From Plantago ovata (Eukaryota; Streptophyta; Magnoliopsida; Lamiales; Plantaginaceae): DNA of 64,000 nucleotides. The DNA lies in NCBI GenBank assembly GCA_028274465.1, contig CM051458.1, forward strand, positions 100,642,855 through 100,706,854. The letters run 5' to 3'. Below the pieces are notes generated by a model. The model ran no database searches, was not told where the DNA came from, and saw only the letters and a program-made list of their open reading frames with translations. Positions within the stretch are counted from its first letter, which is position 1; each line of letters starts with the position of its first letter. The translations under genes were made by a program, and so were the position numbers. Of this stretch, positions 24,927 through 37,012 are shown in pieces.

Positions 24927-27900
24927 ATGGCAGAAACAAGTCCTCATTTCTCCTCTTTCTCCACCTTCAAATCCTACCTCCACGCCCTCTCCCAAACCCC
25001 CTCCCGCCTTCGCGCCGCGCCTCCTCCACTTCCACCTCCATCGAAGAAACCAGCCGCCTCCGCTCCCGCTCCGGCCCCGAATTCCGCCGCACCCTCACCT
25101 GGCTCGACCTCGTCGGCCTCGGCGTCGGTGGCATGGTCGGCGCCGGCGTATTCGTCACCACCGGCCGCGCCTCCCGCCTCTACGCCGGCCCTGCCGTACT
25201 CGTCTCCTACGCCATTGCCGGCTTATGCGCACTCCTCTCCGCTTTCTGCTACACTGAATTCGCCGTCGACATGCCGGTCGCCGGCGGCGCGTTCAGCTAC
25301 ATCCGCGTCACGTTCGGCGAGTTTTTGGCATTTCTCACTGGCGCCAATTTGATAATCGACTATGTCCTTTCGAACGCCGCCGTGGCGAGGGGCTTCACGG
25401 CGTATTTGGGGACCGCGTTAGGTTTGTCGACACATTCTCAGCTCCGATTTACGATCCATAGCTTACCGGATGGGTACAATGAAATCGATTTTATTGCCGT
25501 CGCCGTCGTATTAATTCTCACTCTCGTCATTTGCTACAGGTTTGTTGTAAACTGTGCTTTCAGTGTTGTACGCTAATAATAACAACAATAAATCTGAAAC
25601 GTTTTATTTTGATATGAACCGGCTAAAATTGGCAAATTGCATTGCCGGTTCGATAACAGCGCGGAAAAGTAATTTTTTGAATTTTCGGAGGACTGATTTG
25701 TAAATAAATGAAATTTACAGCACGAGAGAAACGTCCTGCCTCAACATGGTGTTGACAGTGCTGCACATTCTGTTCATCATTTTCGTGATAGTGATGGGTT
25801 TCTGGAGAGGTGATAAGAAGAATTTCACTCAACCGGGTAACCCGAATAACCCCGACGGATTCATACCGTTCGGAATCTCTGGTGTGTTTAATGGAGCTGC
25901 AATGGTGTATCTAAGTTACATTGGCTACGACGCTGTTTCGACTATGGCTGAGGAGGTTAAGAATCCGGTGAAGGACATTCCGATAGGCGTTTCGGGATCT
26001 GTTGTAATCGTAACCGTTCTATACTGCTTGATGGCTGCTTCAATGTCCTTCCTTCTCCCTTACGACATGGTACGTATGGGAGAATTACGAGATGTGGAAT
26101 TAAATCATTTATATTATATATTCATTAATTAATTATCGTGCTGACATAAAATAATATTATGTTGGCAGATTGACCCGGAGGCGCCGTTCTCAGGGGCCTT
26201 TAGTGGTGGGGAGATGAAGTGGAGGTGGGTGTCGAATGTGATCGGTGTGGGGGCGAGTTTCGGGATATTGACGTCGTTGGTGGTGGCCATGCTGGGGCAG
26301 GCCAGGTACATGTGTGTGATAGGGCGGTCCTGCGTGGTCCCGGCATGGTTCGCAAGAGTGCATCCGGGAACATCTACTCCTGTCAACGCCTCCGCCTTTC
26401 TTGGTAAGCTTTATTCACCCGACCCATACACCCCCACAAGCAGCCACACTTTACTTATTTGGGCTCCATCCATTACCATCTCTGTTCTCTAGTGTTGTTG
26501 TTGTCTATCTCTTGTTGTGCGCTTTTTGGCTTTGCATGTTTTTCGTGTACTTTATGTTAATTAGCTTTGTGATTTTACTTTTGCTATTGAAACTTGTGAG
26601 GTCCACTAAATATTTGAGTTGAGCCATGGTTTTGTTGTGGCTTGTTATGTCTCTATCTAGCTTAGCCTAGCCCAATATCACTATCTTATTCTTATGATGA
26701 TAAGTCAACAGGTCCAGTTTTCAGCTTATCCGTACTGGATATATCTTATCCACTACTCTTCATTCAATACTCCTGCCAGAGTATATGGTATGGGAGCAGT
26801 GTTATCAACTTGCCCAGTTGCCCTCCCCTAAATTTGGTGTATATTTTTAATAATAATACTATTTAATGAAAAGCAAACCAGATTGGTTCGTAAATTTATG
26901 ACTAAAGTCGTAAACCCGGTCCATTTAAGAATATCCTTGCCCTAGTCGAGTAACATGTGAGTACGTGACTATGCTCTCGTGCATGTGTGAACCTGGCTAT
27001 GTATGTTAAAACCAATTAAGAATTATCATCCTTGTAATGTATGTGAACAATTGACATAGGAAAGCTGGAGATTGGGGATGGAACCTTTACCTTATTAGTT
27101 GGTAAGATCTTCAGAATTTAGGCCTAACATGGACAATACTCATGTGATGTGATAAGGTTGGATATTTAGTTTCTATTCCAGCCCAGGACAGGTCAAATGG
27201 TCAAGATTTCATAGAAAGTTGTGATAGTATAGCTTAAAGATTGGCTGTCATTCAATTAGGGGTCCACTTTTTAGACAGTTCAGCAACAGGAAAGAGGCTC
27301 ATATAGTTAGATTAGATTAGCATGAGATATCCAATCCAATTTATTCGTTTTTTATGGCTCCTTTTTGATGTAACAGTGGTCTTTTAAGTAGTTTGGTTTT
27401 ATTTCCTCAAGTGGTGGATCAAACTGTTTGTTTCTATTCTTGTTGATAAGGATGTGAGAATCAAAGGAAAAGAAAGAAAGCTTGTATAAAGTTCAAGAGA
27501 TTGAGTTGTGATCTTGATAGATAGATGTCATCTTCATCTCTTAGAAGTACCAAGATATTCGTTTCAAGAGGCGTTTACTGTCGACGTGCATGATTTATTT
27601 TGACTTGGTAAAAAGGAAATATGAATGGTTCTTGTTGCTCTTAACAACAATGGCTTAGCTAGTCAGTTAGAATGACATAAGAAATGGAATCATATGCTTA
27701 GAAAATCCATTCACATTAAACTCACACAACTTGGTGTTGTAATCTCTTTGAAACTATTATAGCCTCACTTTAGGTCAGACCCAACTCCACCAAGTTGCAA
27801 AGATGGTTTTGGTTTGACATATTTCATTTACTATTATTGAGGCTAGTGATACCTAACTGATAGGTCCATTTCCTAGAGCCATTGGGCATAAAAGAAGATA

Positions 27901-28585
27901 CTGCATGCATAGCCATAGGCTTTCTACTTTTCATCCTTTTTCAGTTAGTTTATCTTACTTCTTCTCCAATTAATGAAATCTTACTGGTCTCTTTACATAA
28001 ATTCTGTTTTCAGGAATCTTCACGGCTGCTATTGCGCTATTCACCGATTTAAACATACTATTGAACCTCGTATCTATTGGCACGCTGTTCGTCTTCTACA
28101 TGGTGGCAAATGCGGTAATCTACAGGCGTTATGTAAATATCGGAACGACCAACCCATGGCCGACTTTATCTTTCTTACTTAGCTTCTCGCTCACTTCTCT
28201 CATGTTCACTCTCCTCTGGCAATTCACGCCCACGGGTAAGCCTAAGGCCTTTATCCTTGGAGCATGCGTTGCAGTCGCGATTGGCCTTGTACAGTTATTC
28301 CATTTCATGGTCCCGCAAACACGGAAGCCAGAGTTCTGGGGGGTCCCTTTGATGCCATGGATTCCTTCAATATCCATCTTCCTTAACATATTCTTGTTGG
28401 GTTCTCTTGATAGACCGTCCTATGTGCGATTCGGATTCTTTTCTGGGCTTGCTGTGCTTGTATATGTTCTGTATAGCGTCCACTCGAGCTTTGATGCGGA
28501 GGAGAATGGTGCTCTTAGTCAAAAGATTAATGGAGAAAGCATGAGGGAATCTGTTGAAAGTGAGGAGCACACTTCAAAAGTGTAA
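24927..28585 (+). CDS. CAT: Cationic amino acid transporter (CAT1/5/8-like), frameshifted in exon 1
   Basis: Four exons: 24927-25539, 25721-26069, 26169-26403 and 28014-28585, about 589 codons in all. The protein belongs to the APC superfamily CAT group, which imports Lys/Arg and other amino acids by H+ coupling at the plasma membrane or tonoplast. Diagnostic blocks are GVGGMVGAGVFVTTGRASR (first span), PVAGGAFSYIRVTFGEF, NGAAMVYLSYIGYDAVSTMA, LVAMLGQARYMCVIGRS-type text (here with VVAM) and NLVSIGTLFVFYMVANAV, followed by the C-terminal spans. The N-terminal frame (SSFSTFKSYLHALSQTPSRL) leaves the main frame between about 25004 and 25019, in the GC-rich string CTTCGCGCCGCGCC. One base is missing or two are extra. 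Everything downstream is clean, so this is either an assembly error or a very recent lesion. The next ATG (25133) would remove part of span 1. Intron 3 is about 1.6 kb. Confidence 0.85.
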
Positions 28586-31500
28586 ATCCTTTTGCTTTTG
28601 GTAAACTAATAACTTTACAACTTGTTGTCATGTGTGTTGTTGATGAGTCCATGTTAGAAATATTTATAGGGGTAAAGTTAAAAAATTAAGAAAGCAGATT
28701 TTGCAGGAAAAGCAAGTTGTAACTTGTATGTATAGTAGTAGGGATTTTCAGATAAGATCCCATGTATATTTTTTTGTCATGTGATCCATCAATTTAGTGC
28801 AACTTTAACTGAAAAAAGAAGCATCAGATCAGATGTTGAGCAAATTTGTTTATCTCCTTGCTGGATCAGATGAATGTATTAGGATTAAACATGATAATGA
28901 CAATGGAAATACAATGATGCAAGTTTGTGAGAGAGCATAATCTCAGAGAGAACTTTTGTCTTAAAGTTGCTCGAGTAAGGTTGTTTAACTCGTGAGGTTC
29001 CAGTTTTGTTCCAAGAACCTCATCTTAACCCGAGATTCCAGGACTAAAGGAAGCAAAATGCAAAGGCTAAGGCTAGCTAGCTGTAAAGTGAGAACTTGAT
29101 TTGATAGTCTTCTTATGCTCCTAAGATATATAGTTAGGATGCCACATCTATGCATTTTTCAATACCGCAACCATTATATGGAGTATTCGAGGCCAAAAAC
29201 CATTCCATATTCTAAATTTCACGAGCTTTTCGCGTGAGGAGAAGCTAGAAGTTGCTTAGTTGGAACATGTCCTAAACCAGATCACTTTGATACATGTTGG
29301 CTGAATGTTACTAGGTTGTGTGGCTTATCCATACAAATTTATGGGGAGTTATTGGTGTCAGTGTGTGTTAATGAAAATGGAGATAAGATGAAAGGGGGCC
29401 TGGGAGGGAGGAGTGATGTGAACATGACACTGGAAAAGGATGGCGATGACCTCAAATGAGATCTAAAAGACCAGATGGATGGTGGATGCAAATAAAAAAA
29501 AAAAGTGATGGGTGGTTAGTAAATACTTATAACTAATAAGAAGTAATAAGGTTACATGACAAGTGCATGGAGTTGAGTAAGGACAAATATTGTATGGGAC
29601 ATTTTAATTGTTTTTTTCTTTTCATAATCTTTCTTCCATTTGCGAAAATGAATCAATTTCACAATCATAATTGAATCCCTTTTGTCCCTACCCTCTTCTC
29701 AATAGGCCTAATTTTTCTAACCTCAGTATCACCCATTTTGGATTCTTATTGGGACCATGCCTAATCATGCTAGATTTTTTTGATAATACTATATTGATAT
29801 GTGTTCAATTGTCACATCAACACTTCTAATGCCATAAAATGGGAATTGGAAATATTATACTGCCATATACCTGATGATCTCACTCCTTCAATGAGGTGGA
29901 AGTTAGGGATGTTTATGGTCGACAATACAATGGAAATGATATTCGATCACATTTTTTGGTTGGGAGGGTAGATTGAGTTTGTAAGAAAAAAATAAATTAT
30001 TGTTTATTAGAAAAGTTGGATGGTTGACATGGTTGTACAGTCGTCATAGATATTATTGTTTTGCTTGCTTGTTGTTGTTGATCTGTTTCGTGCAGCAATC
30101 CTTAGGAGCAACCTGCTCTTGAGTACTCTGGAATCTGGAGAGAGAAGCTCATGTTCGTGGTCATGGGAATTAGCCAACGGAACCTTGTCCCGGTAAGATC
30201 TGTGAGTATTTCAAATAGTCCCGATCCTACCCCAGTGACGGCTTGCGATTCCTCAATAAATATGGATTTTTTCTAATAAAAAGATATTATAAACTTGTTT
30301 TATTTAAAATTTTATATGAACATTTATAATTTTTTTTTTTCCTTTTTTCTTTTTTTGTCTTGGTTTTAGTCCATGCATGTGATGGGAAAGAGGGTAGAGA
30401 ATCAAATTGAATAGCATCAAGGTAAAATGATTACATTAAGACAACACACTAATCCCATGGTATTTGCTTTTAGCGCAGTTTGTAATAAGTATCATATCTC
30501 TAAACTGGCATTGGATGCTAATCACTTGGCTGGCGAATCACCTTTAAGCCTTTCTTAATTTATTACGGTTTTTCTTAAGAGTAATAATGTATTATTGCTA
30601 ATGAATGACTAATATACTCTCTAATGAAGGACTTATAGTGATCACCATGTAATCATTGCCACTTATAATTGGGTGCCATAATCACTTTGTTCTATATATA
30701 TATTGTTAGTGTTTAATGGACAAATATTTGTATTGGATCATCACTTACAATTGAAAATACTGTTTAGAGTTAATTAATTATGACAAATTATTCGTCTGAA
30801 TTTTTTAATAGAAGATAGCGTCATATAGCGAAAATTCTCTTTAATCGATTAGATTTATATGTGTAAATTATAATCGATTTGGGAAAAGCCTCAATAAATA
30901 GATTTTGAAGGACAGGGTACGGAAATATAAAGGACAGGGAGTACATGATTAGCTCGAGATTACGTAGCTAATCTACATAAGTAATCTCATTCTCTGCAGG
31001 TAATCCAGCTATAGCTTAAGTAGTAGAGTAGCCTCGTAGTAATTAACTGCTATTTGGAGTTGCCAATTATTTGAACAAGAGAGAATAGAATCGGTATTGA
31101 GGATATTCTATTAATCTATAATCTATTCTAGTGGTCTAGTGGTTTACTAACCATTAGATCTAATTATGGCCTACAAAATATATTTCAACTCACTCAAAGA
31201 TCTTGTTAACTACCAATACTAAGTAACTTAATTACAATTTTGATTATTATTAGCTAGGTCTAAGAATATGGTACCTATTCTAGGGAGAATGGTGTTTCAT
31301 GGTTAAGATAAAAACACCCTTGAGTTACACTAGTACATCGTATGCCTATAAGGCCATAAGTTATATATTTGGAACATTTGTCCTACTTGACTTTAAATTT
31401 ATATAACTAATGAGTTGGTACGATTTATAATTAGAATTTTCTGAAACAAGAGCGTTGGCCAAAAATCATAACCTCTTAATCGAAATATGTAAGATTATAT

Positions 31501-31800
31501 CACATCCTAGAGCAATGATATCTTTTTCTTGGTTGGTTATAGCAAATTGTCCACTTCAGAATATATAAAGTTAGCCCCAAACTAAATCACCATCTATCGT
31601 TTTATCACTAGGATTACGAAGTGGGTGAATGAATGCGGTTTGATTATTATCTCTTATTCAAGAAGTTAATGATATGTTTGTATCAACAAATTTGACGGAT
31701 GTTATGGTTTCATTCACTTTGATTGTGAAATCATGTCATCATCGTTGGAGCACTCGCAAGAATCTGATTGTGCTTGTGCTATCCCTATTTATCGTACTAA
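28586..31800. other. Gene-poor interval downstream of CAT
   Basis: About 3.2 kb of AT-rich DNA with the CAT 3' untranslated region at its left end. No gene is recognised. An exon-like stretch bounded by GTGCAG and GTAAGA at about 30097-30192 encodes nothing I can name. Confidence 0.45.
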
Positions 31801-31927
31801 TGATCTGCCGAGTGGTAAGCTGAGACACTCCGTATCCAAGTAGTCAAGGGTTTAATCCCAAAATGGGTGATTATTTGCTCTGTATAGAGATTTATTGAAA
31901 TGAGGTTGATTATAAATTTATTGATGC
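31801..31927 (+). repeat. tRNA-derived SINE-like repeat, copy 1
   Basis: A-box-like TGCCGAGTGGTAAGCTG (about 31806) and B-box-like GGGTTTAATCCCA (about 31848) occur at tRNA spacing. They are followed by a tRNA-unrelated tail (TGGGTGATTATTTGCTCTGT, then GAGGTTGATT and TTATTGATGC). From 31835 to 31927 it matches 36059-36152 at about 85% by eye, so a dispersed family is present. No A tail or target-site duplication is clear. Confidence 0.7.
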
Positions 31928-31977
31928 AAATTTGTAGGCCAAACATTGTGACGGTTGGTCACCCGCCCAATCCATCC

Positions 31978-32008
31978 GCATATATATATATATGTGTGTG
32001 TGTGTGTA
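31978..32008 (+). repeat. (TA)n(TG)n microsatellite
   Basis: About eight TA units pass directly into about seven TG units (TATATATATGTGTGTGTG). A compound dinucleotide repeat. Confidence 0.85.
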
Positions 32009-32066
32009 ATTTTTTAATTTTTATTTGTAATATACTAAATTGTTAATATTATTAATTTATTGCTAA

Positions 32067-32127
32067 GTTAACTATTCATATAAGATTATGATTTATAAGT
32101 TAATTATTCATATAAGATTATGATTTA
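32067..32127 (+). repeat. Two-unit tandem duplication, period 32 bp
   Basis: GTTAACTATTCATATAAGAT with following TATGATTTA at 32067 is repeated with one change at 32099. It ends immediately before the LINE remnant. Confidence 0.8.
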
Positions 32128-32782
32128 CTCAATATACCCCCAAAGAATATGAGGCAATGTCGACCTGCTCAGCTACTTTCAGGAAGATATTAAAACTCAG
32201 ACAGAGAATACTGCCCCTGGCCGCATGGAATAATGCACACCAGACTGGTCAGTTTTCTGTCCGACAAACTTATCTTGAACTGAGAGGGAGTAGACCTGCT
32301 GTTCCATGGCGTAAGTTATTATTTGATAATTTGGCTAGGCCACGGGCCAGAGTTACTTTATGGATGGCATGTTTGAACAGGTTGTACACGAAAGACAGGC
32401 TCGTAGCAATGGGTATTGCTATGGATGATACATGTGTTATATTTGGTGGTAATGAGAGTGTTAATCACCTCTTTTTTGAATGTGGTAATACTCGACTTGT
32501 TTGGGAACGCATATTACGATGGTTGCAAATATAGCATGTTCCACGCAGGTTTGAGGAAGAAATGCTTTGGGTGGACCGTAAGACAAGGAGTAAAAGCTTA
32601 AAAGCCAAACTCCTCAAGATAGCCTTTACGGAGACTGTGTGCACGGTTTGGAGACATCAAAATGCCCAGATATTCAGTCACCGGCCCTTCTATATGAGAT
32701 TGGAAGGGGAAATTCAAGAGACAATTGGAATGCGATGTATAGGGAATGCAAAACTTGCGAAATTCTGCTACAGCTTATAGTT
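32110..32782 (+). pseudogene. LINE remnant: reverse-transcriptase zinc-binding (zf-RVT) region
   Basis: One reading frame runs through this stretch, interrupted by a single TAG at 32532-32534. It reads GQFSVRQTYLELRGSRPAVP and ARPRARVTLWMACLNRLYTK, then NESVNHLFFECGNTRLVWER. This is the zf-RVT domain at the 3' end of the polyprotein of plant L1-type non-LTR retrotransposons. The CxxC of the zinc knuckle is CVIF, so one ligand is lost. The frame resumes after the stop and ends at a second stop at about 32780. No reverse transcriptase, endonuclease or RNase H domain lies alongside, so this is a dead fragment. Confidence 0.8.
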
Positions 32783-35700
32783 TTTCCGTATTATCAGCAA
32801 TATATATACTTAACTATCAAGTAAGTAGTATATACTCCAGTAAACTAAATGTGTAAAGAAAGAGAGAACAAAGAAATTGTAATAATTTACTTGAAGTTGG
32901 AATTTATTTACTTATTAAAACTTCAAATTCTATTGATGTTTATTTTATTACCGCATTTTAATTTATTGAGCTTATGAATGCTAAATCATTTAGTATTTTT
33001 TTTAATGATTTGTTTTGAAAAATTTATGTCTTTGTTTAAACCGCCTATCGGCCCGGCCTAGTTATTCAACCGCCCGCGGCGGTTGGGAGAAAGCTCCACC
33101 CGCCGCGGTTAATGATTTGCCTTATCCGCCATACGCGGGTCGGTTAGAACTTTGGCAAATAACCGCCCGCGTTCAGGCCTAATCACTACTAAAAAATAAA
33201 TTCATACATCATTCATTCCTACTTTTCTCTCTCTCACCCTTAACTCATCCCTACACAAACCTATTAAAATAAAGAAAAAAGTCAGATATCAAATACTATA
33301 GTTTTTCAAAACTCAATTAAAAAAATAATAATAAAAATAAAAATAAAAAAACTCAACTTTCACCAAAATGAAAAATCAACTGTCAAACAAGTCGTACACC
33401 ATCTTTCTAAAAGACTATTACAAAATCAAACGTAAACCATTTAAAAATTGGATATATTATAATTGAGTTTGACTTTTCTCAAATTAAAAAGTGGGAGACA
33501 GGGAGAGTATAAGAAATCTTACACGCATTTTAAGCTCTAATACAGAATTCAAATTAAATTCATTAGCGAATGATTAATTTCACATCAATCTTCTCCACCA
33601 CTTTGTGATCATTTGGATCCCGACTAATTGCTTATATACAAAATCCTTTTAAGATCCTATTTTGACTACTTTTACAATTTTGGAACTTTTGAAGTTTTGA
33701 CTCTAGAACTAACTACGAAGATCAACTCAAGGCTAGATATGCTTATCGATCATGTCGGTAAAAAGTTCTGATATTGTTTAGAAGTTACCAAGTGTAATAC
33801 ACACATGTAATATATCTAGTTATCTACATGTAAGTATCTTGTAGGTGCATTATATATGGTGAAGTCTAAAAAAATCACGCGTTGTTTTAACGGTATGGCT
33901 ATTCAGTGTGCATCTCGATGATAATAATTAATCATAAGATTTTTCTTCGTCTTGATAGTTCACCTTCGTAAGTTATAAGTTGTTAGAGATGGTGATATAA
34001 TATGTAATTGTCAACACTACACGTACATGTACTTATGGAGTCTTCATGATCACACAGTCCAATGTCTACATTAACTCACACCCACATTTTTGTTTTCACT
34101 TTTTGTGTACGAATTAATGAATTTGTGTGTGATCGGTACAAAATTCAAAGTTGAAACAGATGATCTTATTTCACTCCCCTTAGGAACGTTATTTAGGGAG
34201 ACAGCACATGCTCGATCGATTGTCTAAAAGCGGGTTTGATTTTCTACATATCAACTAAACAAGAAATTATCGGAACTATTACATCTCGTGCTTGAAGTGG
34301 TTTAAATCGTAAGAATCTTGTTAACGCAATATAAAACCATGGCTTAATATGACGACAGAGTTTAGAGATGTACACGCATTGTACACAAACGCACATTGGC
34401 AGACCATGCAAAGATAATATGTGGTTTTGCCCAATTGTGATAAGGAAATATGGGATGAAATAGAGAATAGGTGAAGCAATGCTATTGGTATTCATAAATT
34501 TTTGTGCAAAGATTAGACAACAAGTAATGGAAAATACAATCAAACTGGCCGATCTCGTCCTGTTTAAAGTTGGTTTTAGTGTGTGTGGATTAATCACTTA
34601 CTTCATTGTGATTGTATATGTCTATCCTCAACTTGTCTTCTTCTTAGTTTTGGTTAAAGGGTTCATTTGCCTTTTCAATATATGGCAAAAAATGATCACA
34701 CTAATTAATTCTTGGTAGGATTAATACACATGGTTAGTGGAGAAAAGGTTAAAAAGGTGATGATTGATTGATTAAGCAATTTGGGATCCAGTAAGGACCT
34801 TTGGGCTTGGTCGAGGGATAGATTGATAAATTAAAATTTTGTTCAAGGAATAATCACGCTTATTCATATTTTTTGTATTTTAGACAAGGAAAAGTAGGCA
34901 CTAGGCATGAGTTAAGTGGATGAATAAAATTTTGTGTTGGAAGATCTTGTGTATTTAAAATTTATTCTATAACATAAGTAGAAAAAAGAAGAAGAAATGA
35001 GTAGATGGATAATGATGTATCTTGTTGGAAGCACAAGATCAACTGTGATAGTTCGTCTAAAGCGGTGAACTAGATGTCCTTCAAATATGGCTGGCTCAAA
35101 AAGGGAGAGATAGGTTGCGACAAAAGAAGCCAGAGCGTCAGAAAGAGAGGAAATTGGCATCATGAGAGAGAAAGAAGAAAATACAAACCTTTTGAATATG
35201 AACAGACCACAGTTTTCTAGCTAGCACCTATAATATCGATAATATATTAAACCCTTCGAAGTAGTCGAATAGGTCTTTAATGTTGTAATGAATGTTATGT
35301 GTCTAAGCATACGGTAATCATCCCTTTATATAGTCTCCAATTCGCAACTAAAACCTAAAGAAATTCGAACAGGAATTAAATTCTTAATTAAGACAATTTC
35401 CTTTTATTGTCTGCTTTCGGACTCCCAGGTGTTGTCGACGGTGTTGCCCAACACCTTTCTCAACACCAGTATGCTGTTACTGTTGCTGTTGAGATAACAC
35501 CTCACATATAAAATGTGGTTTAAAAATTGTTGGGAAAATACGACTAACTATAGCTAAGTAGCTATTTATGCAAAATTCACATTAAAAAAAAGTTATTAAA
35601 AGCTTTCCTCAAATGCTACTCGATATTGATTTGAAAGAAAATGGCCTTGAATTCCTTATCAGTTCATTTCTATGTTTATTAAATTCAATTCAATTTCAAT

Positions 35701-36058
35701 TTGAGTTTATACTACTTAAAAGTAAAAGCAAGTTCAATTCAATTCGAAAATGAAAAGAATATACGGTACATACCGTAACTAGCCCTACTGAATACTGATT
35801 ACCAACGGGCCGTATAATTCAGCCGAATGAGGTAAGCCCTTATTCTTCTTTGCGTAAAAACCAGGCTGGTACCCATATATGTATGATGGACAATTTCGGC
35901 CAAGCAGACATGTGATCAGACCCGGTCCATTGGAATTTTTTTCTCAAATTTGGAATGGCCTATATGGGCTCAAGATTCATCGAGCATGATTTTGTTCCCA
36001 TTTTCATTAACATTTCTGTTAGGGGTTAGAGAAGTAACCATGCGAAATTTTGTAGCTA
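32783..36058. other. Gene-poor interval
   Basis: About 3.3 kb without a recognised gene. A GC-rich block at about 33040-33180 stands out from AT-rich surroundings and carries repeated CCGCCCGCG/CGCGGCGG-type words. A nested inverted repeat of GGTGTTG/CAACACC lies at 35428-35467. The stretch at 35280-35520 has a TATATAGTCTCC box and could be part of an LTR, but no partner was found. Confidence 0.45.
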
Positions 36059-36152
36059 TCCAAGTGGTCACGGGTTCGATCTCCGAAATGGGTGATTATT
36101 TGCTCTATATAGAGACTTATTGAATTGAGGTTGATTAGAGATTTATTGATGC
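36059..36152 (+). repeat. tRNA-derived SINE-like repeat, copy 2
   Basis: TCCAAGTGGTCACGGGTTCG leads into a B-box-like GGGTTCGATCTCC, then the same tail as copy 1 (GGGTGATTATTTGCTC, then GAGGTTGATT and TTTATTGATGC). Its B box is closer to the tRNA consensus than that of copy 1. The A-box side is degraded. Confidence 0.7.
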
Positions 36153-37012
36153 GTTTGCTTCTTTATAATAAGCAGTCTAACCGTTGTAAGCCAAAATCAT
36201 CCAGGATGATGCTTTTGGAGCTTTAAGCAACTACAAAAAATAGGAAATATAATAAAATGTTAAATAAATTAAATTATTAATATTTAAGTGATTATTATTT
36301 TTAAACCAATACACTAAAATATTACTTAGTTTTAACTTTTAATATGTATACCAAACACTCCATGCTTTTGATTATAATCAAATTATTTAAAATTTAAGCA
36401 AAATAAATTAAAAAGTGATTGTAATAAGCAATTTCAAACACACTGCCTAAGTATAAAATTGGAGGTATAAGTTCATTTGTAACTTTGTAACAAATCTTCT
36501 CCCTCATTCAAACCGTTCTAATTTCTTGTAACCTAGAGAGAGAGTGTGCGTAACTCGTCAATGTTGTTTTTGTGGATTTAGGTCGAAGTGATCGAAATAT
36601 GTAAATTGCCTTTTTTCGATTTCTTATTTTGTTTCTAACAAATAAAGTTAATATAGAACTGGATCACGAGAAAAGACAAATATGAGTTGGGATGACAACC
36701 CAAAAATTTGACAACCCAAATTGTAAACTACTTCTAGTATAATTTTGAGTCTTGGTCCATATGGATACTCTTAATGATCCGACTAAACTTAGCCCGATGA
36801 ATCAATTGAATTAAGCCTCAATTGGGCCAACCGGATTGACCCGACCAGTTTTACATCCCGGTGCTCTTACAATTTGCTAAACGAGCATCTAGCGTCAATA
36901 GGTTAACCAAACCTCTGATTCGTTTCCGTGCCCTTCAGTTTATACCTAAAACCCTTGTTCTATCTCTGCCGCAGCAGACTAACCAGAAGAAGAAGAATCA
37001 CAGTGCTGCAAA
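36153..37012. other. Promoter region of seryl-tRNA synthetase gene
   Basis: AT-rich in the left half, then a C-rich leader just upstream of the start codon. ACCTAAAACCCTTG near 36946 resembles a telo-box (AAACCCT), a motif frequent in plant translation-machinery promoters. Its role here is inferred. Confidence 0.4.

Noticed and set aside
24967..25161. Minus-strand Arg/Pro-rich open frame
   Set aside because: It is the antisense shadow of the GC-rich CAT exon, with biased composition and no motif.
35280..35520. Possible solo LTR around TATATAGTCTCC
   Set aside because: No second LTR, no TG..CA ends and no target duplication could be identified.
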